A stretch of DNA of 18,622 bases from Rhodospirillaceae bacterium UBA6608 (lineage in GTDB: Bacteria > Pseudomonadota > Alphaproteobacteria > Rhodospirillales_A > Casp-alpha2), in the NCBI GenBank assembly GCA_002433335.1, contig DJHY01000193.1:1-18622 (forward strand). The letters run 5' to 3'. The position numbers and the translations under genes are program-made. Numbering within the stretch: the stretch's first letter is position 1; each line of letters starts with the position of its first letter. Shown piece by piece: positions 1 to 7,221 of this stretch. The notes beneath the pieces are model-generated. The model saw nothing but the letters and a program-made list of their open reading frames with translations. It ran no database searches and was not told where the DNA came from.

Positions 1-1
1 A

Positions 2-463
2 GACAACATCTACACCATGAAGCTGGCGCGCCGTGGTCAGCATGTGCCCAAGGAGCGGCATTCGCATATGTTCGCGATCCGCAAGGTCGATGACCTGATG
101 CTGCCTGTGGTCGGGCGGTTGAAGCTGAGCGACCTGGGGGCGGGCATTATCCGGACCTCTGGCACGGGCACCTGGGTGGTCGGCGACCGCTATGCCGTGG
201 TCGAGGACGACAAGGGGCGCCTACTCGGCGTGGTGCCGGTCGACGGCGCCGGTGCGCCGGTCGCGGGCGCGCCGCTGATCGACAGCTATACGGTGATCCG
301 CAAGGGCGATTTCGTGCAGGGCCTGATGAAGCGCATGGCCCGGCGCAAGGCGACGGTGGTGTTGGTTCTGAACGAACGCGGCGTGCCGCGCCCGGATAAG
401 ATCGCGGGCGTGATCAACCGCAAGGGCCTGGCCGACGCGATCATCAACGAATACGCCGAATAA
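2..463 (+). CDS. ClC-family chloride channel, C-terminal CBS region (5' truncated)
   Basis: The reading frame is open from the window edge (DNIYTMKLARRGQHVPK...), so this is the last 153 codons of a longer gene. The stretch IYTMKLARRGxHVP followed by a short linker is what I recall at the junction between the last membrane helix and the cytoplasmic CBS pair of alphaproteobacterial ClC chloride channels and antiporters. The remainder reads as two divergent CBS-like halves: about residues 25-80 of the fragment (VVGDRYAVVEDDKGRLLGVVPVD) and about 95-150 (ATVVLVLNE...KIAGVINRKGLADAI). CBS pairs in this family bind nucleotides and tune gating. None of the membrane domain is in the window, so transport function is inferred from the tail alone. 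An M-initiated frame at 17 is almost certainly internal to the gene. Confidence 0.72.
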   Translation, partial: DNIYTMKLARRGQHVPKERHSHMFAIRKVDDLMLPVVGRLKLSDLGAGIIRTSGTGTWVVGDRYAVVEDDKGRLLGVVPVDGAGAPVAGAPLIDSYTVIRKGDFVQGLMKRMARRKATVVLVLNERGVPRPDKIAGVINRKGLADAIINEYAE

Positions 464-485
464 CAATTTCACGCTGCCCCTACCG

Positions 486-503
486 GGACGATAGGCGTCG
501 TCC
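486..503 (+). repeat. Short inverted repeat between the ClC gene and amrS
   Basis: GGACGA at 486-491 pairs with TCGTCC at 498-503 around a 6-base loop. It sits directly before the possible -10 box of amrS. It could be the remains of a terminator for the channel gene or a regulator site. There is no T-run attached, so I do not call it a terminator. Confidence 0.35.
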
Positions 504-509
504 TATATT
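504..509 (+). promoter_or_regulatory. Possible -10 box of amrS, leaderless-type spacing
   Basis: TATATT lies only 6 bases before the ATG at 516, and the bases between (TCTCTC) contain no purine-rich ribosome binding site. A -10 box here would start transcription at or within a base or two of the ATG, giving a leaderless mRNA. No convincing -35 box is present at 16-18 bp upstream, so the call is weak. Confidence 0.3.
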
Positions 510-515
510 TCTCTC

Positions 516-1637
516 ATGAACGACGCAGCTCCCATCGTTGACGAGACCTTCGTCGATGCGGTGCCGGGACGTTATTGGCATGCCCTCGACGACGGTCGGA
601 TTCAATGCGACCTCTGCCCACGCTTCTGCAAGATGCGGCCGGGACAGCGGGGGCTTTGCTTCGTCCGCGCGTCGGACGGGGAACAGGTGGTGCTCACGAC
701 CTATGGCCGGTCGTCGGGGTTCTGCATCGATCCGATCGAAAAGAAGCCGCTGAACCATTTTTATCCCGGCACGCCGATCCTCAGCTTCGGCACCGCCGGA
801 TGCAACCTGACCTGTAAGTTCTGCCAGAATTACGACATTTCCAAATCGCGTGAATTCGACAAGTTGCAAAGCGTCGCCACGCCGGAGATGATTGCCGAGG
901 CGGCACTCCAAAACGGCTGCAAATCCGTTGCCTATACCTACAACGACCCCGTGATCTTTCTGGAATACGCGGTCGATACCGCCAAGGAATGCCGTAAGCG
1001 GGGGATCAAGAACGTGGCCGTCACGGCGGGCTATATCACGCCCGAGGCCCGGCCCGAGTTCTTCCAATACATGGACGCCGCCAATGTGGACCTGAAGGCG
1101 TTCACGCCGGAGTTCTATCGCGAGCTTTGCTCGGCCGACCTGGATGCGGTGCTGGATACCCTCAAGTATATCAGGCACGAAACCGATTGCTGGCTGGAGA
1201 TCACGGACCTGGTCATTCCAGGCAAGAACGACAGCGCCGAAGAGATCGACCGCATGACCCGTTGGGTCGTCGACAACCTGGGTCCGGACGTACCGATCCA
1301 TTTCACGGCGTTCCACCCCGATTGGAAGATGATGGACGTACCGCCGACCCCGCCGGAAACCCTGGTGCGGGCGCGCGAGATCGCCCTGCGAAACGGCATC
1401 CATTACGCCTATATCGGCAACGTCCACGACAAGGTTCACCAAAGCACCTATTGCCACAACTGCGGCGAGGTTCTGATCGGTCGGGATTGGTACGAGCTGT
1501 CGGATTTCAACATCACCTGCGAAGGCAATTATTCCGGCAACTGCAAGGCCTGCGGGACGGAAATCCCCGGTCGGTTCGACGGCCCTGCGGGCGATTGGGG
1601 ACGGAAACGGGTGCCGCTACGGATTCAGCGGCCCTAG
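516..1637 (+). CDS. amrS: AmmeMemoRadiSam system radical SAM enzyme
   Basis: The 373-residue product matches the AmrS family, relatives of pyruvate formate-lyase activase. An N-terminal Cys cluster (C31, C34, C38, C48 in CDLCPRFCKMRPGQRGLC) is followed by the signature NHFYPGTPILSFGTAGCNLTC, whose CX3CX2C cysteines C96, C100 and C103 would hold the 4Fe-4S cluster that cleaves S-adenosylmethionine. Near the C-terminus two CxxC pairs (C313/C316, C343/C346) form a rubredoxin-like metal site. Length and domain order are normal. The family is named for its association with AMMECR1 and MEMO1 proteins, but no gene for either lies in this window, and the exact reaction is not established. I keep the ATG at 516 although it has no Shine-Dalgarno sequence; a GTG at 561 would still retain all cysteines. 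Confidence 0.93.
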   Translation: MNDAAPIVDETFVDAVPGRYWHALDDGRIQCDLCPRFCKMRPGQRGLCFVRASDGEQVVLTTYGRSSGFCIDPIEKKPLNHFYPGTPILSFGTAGCNLTCKFCQNYDISKSREFDKLQSVATPEMIAEAALQNGCKSVAYTYNDPVIFLEYAVDTAKECRKRGIKNVAVTAGYITPEARPEFFQYMDAANVDLKAFTPEFYRELCSADLDAVLDTLKYIRHETDCWLEITDLVIPGKNDSAEEIDRMTRWVVDNLGPDVPIHFTAFHPDWKMMDVPPTPPETLVRAREIALRNGIHYAYIGNVHDKVHQSTYCHNCGEVLIGRDWYELSDFNITCEGNYSGNCKACGTEIPGRFDGPAGDWGRKRVPLRIQRP

Positions 1638-1674
1638 GCGTAAGGACCGGTCGCCGCAACCTGCACGGGCGGGC

Positions 1675-1702
1675 TTGCGATCTTGTGCTGATTGTATACA
1701 AT
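1675..1702 (+). promoter_or_regulatory. Probable promoter of the class II aldolase gene
   Basis: TTGCGA (1675-1680), a 16-bp spacer and TACAAT (1697-1702) form a reasonable sigma-70 promoter, predicting a start near 1709 and a leader of about 36 bases that ends in the Shine-Dalgarno GGAGAGGA before the ATG at 1745. The -10 box lies inside the palindrome at 1690-1703. Confidence 0.5.
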
Positions 1703-1703
1703 C
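1690..1703. promoter_or_regulatory. Perfect 14-bp palindromic operator, GntR/FCD-like
   Basis: GATTGTATACAATC is identical to its reverse complement. The core TTGTATACAA resembles operators known for GntR-family regulators of the FadR/FCD branch (for example those controlling malonate or aromatic-acid genes). It overlaps the presumed -10 box of the downstream aldolase gene, the classic position for a repressor. No GntR-type gene is in the window, so the regulator would be encoded elsewhere. Confidence 0.55.
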
Positions 1704-1744
1704 CCCGGCTTATAAACTCATAATATCTGGAGAGGACGCCAATC

Positions 1745-2551
1745 ATGGCCCCCGACGCATCCGCCGCCCTGGACTCGCACAGCGACGATTCCAACCGCCC
1801 CGATCACATCAGCCCCGAAGAATGGGAAGTCCGCGTCAATCTGGCCGCGGCCTATCGTCTGGTCGACCTGTTCGGCTGGTCCGACCTGTTGGGAACGCAC
1901 CTGTCCGCCCGCGTCCCGGGCCCGGACGAGCACTTCCTGATCAACCCATTCGGTGTGCTGTTCGAAGAGATGACTGCCTCGGCGCTGATCAAGGTCGACG
2001 AGCACGGCACCTGCCTGACCGATTCCGCCTATAGCATCAACCCGGCGGCGTTCGTTATTCACTCGGCCGTTCACTTGGCCGTGCCGGAGCTGACCTGCGT
2101 CATGCACACCCACACCCGCGACGGTGTCGGCGTGGCGTGCCAGGCGGATGGCATCCTTCCGATTTCGCAGCAGGCCCTGTCGGTCTATGCCCACACGGCC
2201 TATCACGATTACGAAGGTCTGGCCTTCAACCTGGAAGAGCGGGAACGCCTGGTCAACGACCTGGGCGACAACCGGGTCATGGTCCTGCGCAATCACGGCC
2301 TGCTGACCGTCGGCCGCAGCATCGGCGAAGCCTTCATGTGGCTGTACCGGGCCGAGCGCGCCTGCCGTTATCAGCTGTCGTTCCAGCAGTCGGGCGCCAA
2401 GCTGACGCCGATCCCGCAGGACGTCATCGACCGCACGGTCGAGCAGGGCAAGATCGCGAACTCGCCGAACGGCCACCGTCCGATCGGTCAAAAGGAATGG
2501 CCGGCTCTGCTGCGCAAGCTGGATCGCGCCAATCCGGGCTACGATGCCTGA
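1745..2551 (+). CDS. Class II aldolase/adducin family protein
   Basis: The 268-residue product has the class II aldolase fold signature. Zinc-ligand candidates are H121 and H123 in the HTHTRDG motif and H184 in the RNHGLLTVG motif, and E74/E75 lies where fuculose-phosphate aldolase has its catalytic glutamate. Family members cleave or decarboxylate sugar phosphates and hydroxy-acids with a divalent metal; sequence alone does not give the substrate. The length (about 60 residues longer than sugar-phosphate aldolases) and the conserved GTHLSARVPGP block fit the adducin-like branch common in proteobacteria, whose role is mostly unknown. The start is well supported by GGAGAGGA upstream. The gene appears to be transcribed alone from its own repressible-looking promoter and is followed by a repeat cluster and a hairpin. 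Confidence 0.9.
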   Translation: MAPDASAALDSHSDDSNRPDHISPEEWEVRVNLAAAYRLVDLFGWSDLLGTHLSARVPGPDEHFLINPFGVLFEEMTASALIKVDEHGTCLTDSAYSINPAAFVIHSAVHLAVPELTCVMHTHTRDGVGVACQADGILPISQQALSVYAHTAYHDYEGLAFNLEERERLVNDLGDNRVMVLRNHGLLTVGRSIGEAFMWLYRAERACRYQLSFQQSGAKLTPIPQDVIDRTVEQGKIANSPNGHRPIGQKEWPALLRKLDRANPGYDA

Positions 2552-2554
2552 GTT

Positions 2555-2609
2555 GGGCCTAACCTGGGCCTAACCTGGGTCTAGCCCGGGCTGTCCTGGG
2601 GTTTCCTTG
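2555..2609. repeat. Decaying 11-bp tandem repeat with GGG every 11 bases
   Basis: Starting 4 bases after the aldolase stop, GGGCCTAACCT occurs twice in perfect tandem (2555-2565, 2566-2576). Three degenerate units follow in strict 11-bp register: GGGTCTAGCCC (2577), GGGCTGTCCTG (2588) and GGGTTTCCTTG (2599). Every unit begins with GGG. The last units are too divergent to be recent copies. The regular G-triplets may matter for DNA or RNA structure. Confidence 0.7.
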
Positions 2610-2616
2610 GCAGAAT

Positions 2617-2634
2617 CCCCTTCACCCGAAGGGG
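2617..2634 (+). terminator. Hairpin after the aldolase gene, terminator-like
   Basis: CCCCTTC (2617-2623) and GAAGGGG (2628-2634) form a perfect 7-bp stem with an ACCC loop. No T-run follows, so it may be a weak or Rho-assisted terminator or only an mRNA end stabiliser. Confidence 0.4.
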
Positions 2635-2640
2635 CGGCGC

Positions 2641-2717
2641 ACCCTATATAATGGGACCACGGTAATTCAGCGCGGGCGGCGACGCCCGCGCATCCCATGC
2701 CGGGCCCCATATAGGGT
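2641..2717. promoter_or_regulatory. pepA upstream region: -10 box and nested inverted repeats
   Basis: TATAAT (2647-2652) is a consensus -10 box for pepA, without a recognisable -35 box. ACCCTATAT (2641-2649) is repeated inverted as ATATAGGGT (2709-2717). Between them GCGCGGGCG (2670-2678) and CGCCCGCGC (2683-2691) form a perfect 9-bp stem closed by GCGA, a GNRA-type tetraloop. If transcription starts near 2659, the GC hairpin is at the very 5' end of a leader of about 165 bases. The rest, to 2813, is GC-rich with further imperfect stems and no gene. Confidence 0.45.
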
Positions 2718-2825
2718 TCCGATCTTGGGCCGGGTCCGCACGCCATCGCCGGGGTGCGCCGGCCCCTGGCTGCCGGTCTCGGCGGTCGTCAGGAATATTC
2801 CACGGACAGTCCCAAGGACAGATAA

Positions 2826-4331
2826 ATGAAACTCACTTTCGCCAATCCCTCGCTTCCCGCTCAGGGCATCGTTGCCGTTACCGCCTTTGACGGCGGTAAG
2901 CTGTCGAAAAGCGCCGCGGCGCTGGACGCCAAGCTCGGCGGCGCCATCACCCGCGCCGCCAAGGCCGCCAAGTTCACCGGCAAGGCCGGGCAGAGCCTGG
3001 ACCTGTTCGCGCCGGACGCCAAATACACCCGCGTACTGGTGGTCGGCCTGGGCAAGGCGGAAGAGCTGAAGGATCTGAGCCTGCAGGAAGCGGGCGGGCG
3101 TATTTACGCCGCGCTGTCGGGGCAGGGGGCATCCGCCGCCGTCGTCGTCGACGCCGCCGAAGGGGCCGCGATGACCGCCGCCGACATGGGCGCCAATCTG
3201 GCCTATGGCGCGCTGTTGCGCTCCTACCGGTTCGACAAGTACCTGACCAAGGAGCCGAAGGATAAGAAGCCGGTGCTTAAGAACCTCAAGGTTCTGTGCC
3301 CGCTCTCGGCCAAGGCCAAGACGACCTTCGCCGAGTTGGAAAAGATCGCCGACGGCGTGTTCTTCACCCGCGATCTGGTGTCGGAGCCGGCGAACGTTCT
3401 GTATCCGGCGACCCTGGCCAAGGAAGCCCAGACCCTGAAAAAGCTGGGTGTGAAAGTCACGGTCCTGGGCGAAAAGGAAATGAAGAAGCTGGGCATGGGC
3501 GCGCTGTTGGGCGTCGGTCAGGGCTCGGTTCGCGAAAGCCAGTTGGTCGTCATGGAATGGACCGGCGTGGCTAAATCCAAAAGCGCCAAGGCGCAGCAGC
3601 CCGTCGCTTTCGTCGGCAAGGGCGTGACCTTCGACACCGGCGGCATCTCGATCAAGCCCGCCGCCGGGATGGAAGACATGAAATGGGACATGGGCGGCGC
3701 CGGTGTGGTCGTCGGCCTGATGAAGGCCCTGGCCGGTCGGAAGGCCAAGGTCAACGCCATCGGCGTGGTCGGCCTTGTCGAAAACATGCCCGACGGCAAC
3801 GCGCAGCGTCCGGGCGACATCGTGACCTCGATGTCCGGCCAGACCATCGAAGTTCTGAACACCGATGCCGAAGGGCGCCTCGTCCTGGCCGATGCGCTTT
3901 GGTACACGCAGACCAAATACAAGCCGAAGTTCGTGGTCGATCTGGCGACCCTGACCGGCGCGATCATCGTCGCCCTGGGTAACGAGCGCGCGGGCATGTA
4001 CGCCAACGACGACTCCCTGGCCGAACAGATTTCCCAGGCCGGGGACGCGGTCGACGAGCTGGTTTGGCGCATGCCGCTGGGCAAGGCCTATGACGAGCTG
4101 ATCAATTCCGACGCCGCCGACATGCAGAACATCGGCGGTCGCTGGGGCGGCTCGATCACCGCTGCGCAGTTCCTGCAGCGCTTCATTCAGGAAGGCACCC
4201 CCTGGGTTCATCTGGACATCGCGGGTGTGGCTTGGTCGAAGAAGACCAAGCCCGTGACGCCGAAGGGCGGCACCGGTTACGGCGTGCGTCTGCTCGACCG
4301 CGTCGTCGCCGAACACTACGAAGCGAAATAA
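2826..4331 (+). CDS. pepA: Leucyl aminopeptidase, M17 family
   Basis: The 501-residue protein is a full-length cytosolic leucyl aminopeptidase that removes N-terminal residues from peptides using two metal ions. The catalytic domain shows VGKGVTFDTGGISIKP (K265, D270, K277), D288 in the WDMGGAG block and the family signature NTDAEGRL with D347, E349 and R351. These correspond to K270, D275, K282, D293, D352, E354 and R356 of the E. coli enzyme with a constant offset of five. The N-terminal 160 residues are the usual less conserved hexamer-forming domain. AAGGA at 2814-2818 lies 7 bases before the ATG. The holC gene follows after 43 bp, a pairing seen in many proteobacteria. In E. coli PepA also binds DNA; nothing here shows whether this one does. 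Confidence 0.97.
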   Translation: MKLTFANPSLPAQGIVAVTAFDGGKLSKSAAALDAKLGGAITRAAKAAKFTGKAGQSLDLFAPDAKYTRVLVVGLGKAEELKDLSLQEAGGRIYAALSGQGASAAVVVDAAEGAAMTAADMGANLAYGALLRSYRFDKYLTKEPKDKKPVLKNLKVLCPLSAKAKTTFAELEKIADGVFFTRDLVSEPANVLYPATLAKEAQTLKKLGVKVTVLGEKEMKKLGMGALLGVGQGSVRESQLVVMEWTGVAKSKSAKAQQPVAFVGKGVTFDTGGISIKPAAGMEDMKWDMGGAGVVVGLMKALAGRKAKVNAIGVVGLVENMPDGNAQRPGDIVTSMSGQTIEVLNTDAEGRLVLADALWYTQTKYKPKFVVDLATLTGAIIVALGNERAGMYANDDSLAEQISQAGDAVDELVWRMPLGKAYDELINSDAADMQNIGGRWGGSITAAQFLQRFIQEGTPWVHLDIAGVAWSKKTKPVTPKGGTGYGVRLLDRVVAEHYEAK

Positions 4332-4374
4332 GCGGTCCGGCAGTGGGGCAGGGGCATCGACAGGGAACGGAACG

Positions 4375-4824
4375 GTGACGGAAATTTCGTTCTATCACCT
4401 GGAACGTTCGCCGCTCGAACAGGCCCTGCCCAAGCTGCTGGAGAAAACACTTTCCATTGGAAAACGCGCCCTGGTCCTCGCCTCGACCGAGGACCGGGTC
4501 GAAAACCTGGCCCAGGTGTTGTGGACATACGATCCCGACGCCTGGCTGCCGCATGGCACGGCCAAGGACGGCAGCCCGGAAGACCAGCCCGTATGGCTGT
4601 CGACCGAGGACGAAACGCCGAACAAGGCGACCTTCCTATTCCTGACCGACGGCGCCACCTCGCAATGGGTGGATTCCTACGAACGCTGTTTCGAGCTGTT
4701 CGACGGCCGCGACCCGGCCGCCGTGCAGGCCGCGCGCGACCGTTGGAAGGCCTACAAGGCCGCCGGTCACGACCTCAGCTATTTGCAGCAAACGCCGCAA
4801 GGCGGCTGGGAGAAAAAAGCCTAA
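4375..4824 (+). CDS. holC: DNA polymerase III chi subunit
   Basis: The 149-residue product matches HolC in length and in its characteristic start (EISFYHLERSPLEQALPKLLEKTL), the mid-protein block LWTYDPDAWLPHGT and the PNKATFLFLTDGA strand. Chi, with psi, joins the clamp loader to single-strand-binding protein at the replication fork. The start is GTG at 4375, preceded by AGGGAACGG; no in-frame ATG would give the conserved N-terminus. It lies 43 bp behind pepA and is probably co-transcribed with it. A 55-bp gap separates it from the next gene, which has its own strong ribosome binding site and belongs to an unrelated pathway. Confidence 0.95.
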   Translation: MTEISFYHLERSPLEQALPKLLEKTLSIGKRALVLASTEDRVENLAQVLWTYDPDAWLPHGTAKDGSPEDQPVWLSTEDETPNKATFLFLTDGATSQWVDSYERCFELFDGRDPAAVQAARDRWKAYKAAGHDLSYLQQTPQGGWEKKA

Positions 4825-4879
4825 CGCCGCCCAGTCAAAAAAGAAGGCGGTGCAACGACACCAAAGACGGAGGAAACAC

Positions 4880-5917
4880 ATGAGCAACCCGCGCTGGGTC
4901 AATCGGCCCGAGGGATCGAACTGGGGGGACTTCGGCCCCGACGACGAAAAGGGCCGGATGAATTTGCTAACGCCCGAGGTGGTGCTCAAGGGCGTCGCCG
5001 AGGTCAAGGAAGGGCTGTCGTTTTGCCTGTCCATGCCGCTGGACATGCCGGGCGGCAATTCCGTCAATCCGAAGCGTCATCCCCCGGTGCTGCATCCGAC
5101 CAAGCAGGACGGGGCCGCTTATTACAACTTCGTCTGGGACAAGCATTCGCGCCCGGGATCGACCGACGTCAGCGCCGACGACCTGGTCGTCCTGCACACC
5201 CAATATTCGACGCAATGGGACAGCTTGGCCCACTTCGGTCAGTTGTTCGACGCCGACGGCGACGGCGTGGCCGAGCCTTGTTACTACAACGGCTGGCGGG
5301 CCGGGATCGACGTGCCGGACCCGCATGCGAATGGCGGTGACGGCGAGCCGGTGGTCAAGACGCCCCGCCTGGGTATCGAGAAGATGGCCGAAAGCTGCGT
5401 CCAGGGGCGCGGCGTGTTGATCGACCTGCACAGCCATTTCGGAAACGAGCGGGTTAACGTCAACTACGCCATGCTGCGCGAGGTGATGGACAAGGACGGC
5501 GTCGAGGTCGAGCAAGGGGACATGGTCCTGATCCACACCGGATGGGACGACATGATCCTGTCGATGAACGGCGACCCCGATGCCAAGAAGCTTCATTCGT
5601 CCTGCGCCGTGCTCGACGGTTGGGACGACGCGATGATCCAATGGATCACCGATTCCGGCATGACGATCCTGGTCTCCGACAACATGGCGGTGGAAAACAC
5701 CGACTACCCCGGCCATCCGGACGACGACAATTGCCGCCTGCCGATTCATCGCCATTGCCTGTTCAAGATCGGCGTGCACCTGGGTGAAATCTGGTACCTG
5801 TCCGAGCTGAAAAAAGCTCTGAAGGAACGGGGGCGGTCGCGTTTCCTTCTGACCGCGCCGCCGCTGCGCCTGCCGGGCAGTGTCGGGTCGCCCGCCACGC
5901 CCATCGCGACGATCTAA
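4880..5917 (+). CDS. Cyclase-family metal hydrolase with altered metal motif
   Basis: The 345-residue product belongs to the cyclase/kynurenine-formamidase-like family (Pfam Cyclase), which usually hydrolyses amide or ester/lactone bonds with divalent metal. The canonical HxGTHxDxPxH motif appears here as Q108-Y-S-T-Q112-W-D114-S-L-A-H118: both histidines before the aspartate are glutamines, while D114 and H118 remain. I recall this TQWD form from a separate branch that also includes fungal proteins. Other conserved blocks are GVLIDLHSHFG (about 178-188), GDMVLIHTGWDD (213-224) and the C-terminal HRHCLFKIGVHLGEIWYL (H292, E303). I place the start at ATG 4880 because GGAGGA precedes it by 5 bases; an upstream in-frame ATG at 4850 adds ten basic residues with no ribosome site. 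It heads a group with the CoA-transferase (14 bp on) and lyase. Confidence 0.87.
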   Translation: MSNPRWVNRPEGSNWGDFGPDDEKGRMNLLTPEVVLKGVAEVKEGLSFCLSMPLDMPGGNSVNPKRHPPVLHPTKQDGAAYYNFVWDKHSRPGSTDVSADDLVVLHTQYSTQWDSLAHFGQLFDADGDGVAEPCYYNGWRAGIDVPDPHANGGDGEPVVKTPRLGIEKMAESCVQGRGVLIDLHSHFGNERVNVNYAMLREVMDKDGVEVEQGDMVLIHTGWDDMILSMNGDPDAKKLHSSCAVLDGWDDAMIQWITDSGMTILVSDNMAVENTDYPGHPDDDNCRLPIHRHCLFKIGVHLGEIWYLSELKKALKERGRSRFLLTAPPLRLPGSVGSPATPIATI

Positions 5918-5931
5918 CGGGGGCACGGCGG

Positions 5932-7221
5932 ATGCCCGGCGATACCCCGAAATCCGGCCCGACCCGGCTGGACGCAAACAAGGTCGACATGTCGCAGTTC
6001 GGTCTGCACCGAAAGGACTATCAGCGGAACGCCAAAGGCCCGCTGTCCGGCGTGCGGGTGGTCGACATGTCGCGGCTGGTCTGCGGCAATTTGCTGACCT
6101 TCAACCTGGGCGACATGGGCGCCGAGGTGATCAAGATCGAACCGGCGGGCAAGGGCGATCCCTTGCGCTCTTGGGGCGACGGCGGGATCGAGGCGCAATG
6201 GAAGGTCTATGCCCGTAACAAGAAGAGCATGGCCCTGAACCTGCGCGATCCGCGCGCGATCGAAATCGTCAAGAAGCTGGCCGAGGGCGCGCAGATCCTG
6301 GTCGAGGGCTTTCGCCCTGGCAGGCTCGAGGAAATGGGCCTGGGGCCGGAAACGCTTTGGGCGATCAATCCCAAGCTGGTGATCGTGCGTATCTCCGGTT
6401 ACGGCCAAACAGGCCCGTATAAGGAACGTCCAGGGTTCGGTTCGGTCGTCGAGAGCTTGTCGGGCTTTGCCTCGCGTAACGGTTTCGGCGACCGCGAGCC
6501 GGTGTTGCCGCCGATGGCTTTGGCCGACTCCGTCGCAGGGCTACAGGGGGCCTTCGCCACGGTGGTCGCCCTGCGCGAAGCCGAACGCGACGGCGGGCAG
6601 GGGCAGGTTGTCGACCTCGCCCTGTTGGAGCCGCTTTACGCGATCATGGGGCCGGAGGCGCTTGTCTATCAGCTGACCGGCAAGAGCCGCCCGCGCACGG
6701 GATCGTCTTCGACCACGGCCTCGCCGCGCAATGTCTACGAGACCAAGGACGGCAAGTTCATCGGCATGTCGGCCTCGATTCAGACCATGGCCGAGCGGGT
6801 GTTCCGCATGATCGGGCGCGAAGACCTGCTCAGTCAGGAAGGCTTCCGCACCAACATGGAGCGCGTCTACAACCGCGAGGAAGTGGACCGCCTCGTCGGC
6901 GGCTGGATCAAGGAACATACCCTGGCCGAGGTCACGCGGATGTTCGAGGAACAAAGCATCACCGCCTCGCCGATTTATGAGCAGGGGGACATCCTGCGCG
7001 ACGAGCATTTCCGCGAACGCGAGGTGATCGTCGAACTGCCGGATGCCGAACTGGGCACCGTCGCCATGCAGAACGTCAGCCCGCGCCTGTCGAAAACGCC
7101 GGGCACGATCCGCACGCCGGCACCGGCGCGGGGCGAGCATTCCGCCGCATTGCTTGAAGACCTGGGGTTCGCCCCAGACGATATCGAAGACCTGAAAAAA
7201 GAAGGAGTGGTCGAAGGATGA
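5932..7221 (+). CDS. CaiB/BaiF family III CoA-transferase
   Basis: The 429-residue product is a family III CoA-transferase, which moves CoA between acids through an aspartyl-CoA intermediate. Visible signatures are GVRVVDMSRLVCGN near residues 40-53, DMGAEVIKIEPAGKGDPLRSWG (61-82), NKKSMALNLRDPRA and the catalytic aspartate D199 in PPMALADSVAGLQGA. About 35 residues precede the conserved core, so a later ATG at 5980 (MSQFGLH) is possible. Its last bases overlap the start of the CitE-like lyase in ATGA, so the two are probably translationally coupled. Known pairs of this kind are itaconate CoA-transferase with citramalyl-CoA lyase, and succinyl-CoA:malate/citramalate CoA-transferase with its lyase. 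By analogy this enzyme should load CoA on a short hydroxy- or unsaturated dicarboxylic acid, but the substrate is not shown by sequence. Confidence 0.93.
   Translation: MPGDTPKSGPTRLDANKVDMSQFGLHRKDYQRNAKGPLSGVRVVDMSRLVCGNLLTFNLGDMGAEVIKIEPAGKGDPLRSWGDGGIEAQWKVYARNKKSMALNLRDPRAIEIVKKLAEGAQILVEGFRPGRLEEMGLGPETLWAINPKLVIVRISGYGQTGPYKERPGFGSVVESLSGFASRNGFGDREPVLPPMALADSVAGLQGAFATVVALREAERDGGQGQVVDLALLEPLYAIMGPEALVYQLTGKSRPRTGSSSTTASPRNVYETKDGKFIGMSASIQTMAERVFRMIGREDLLSQEGFRTNMERVYNREEVDRLVGGWIKEHTLAEVTRMFEEQSITASPIYEQGDILRDEHFREREVIVELPDAELGTVAMQNVSPRLSKTPGTIRTPAPARGEHSAALLEDLGFAPDDIEDLKKEGVVEG

Noticed and set aside
480..1457. 325-codon antisense frame opposite amrS
   Set aside because: Shadow of the radical SAM gene; no motif, and the real frame carries all cysteine signatures.
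2667..4316. 549-codon open frame opposite pepA
   Set aside because: It mirrors a textbook M17 aminopeptidase and reads as low-complexity Gly/His/Asp/Arg sequence, as expected of the complement of high-GC codons.
4850..4879. Upstream ATG for the cyclase gene
   Set aside because: It adds MQRHQRRRKH with no ribosome site, and would place the strong GGAGGA inside the coding region.
4967..5977. 336-codon antisense frame opposite the cyclase gene
   Set aside because: Composition typical of a complementary-strand shadow; the forward frame has conserved family blocks.
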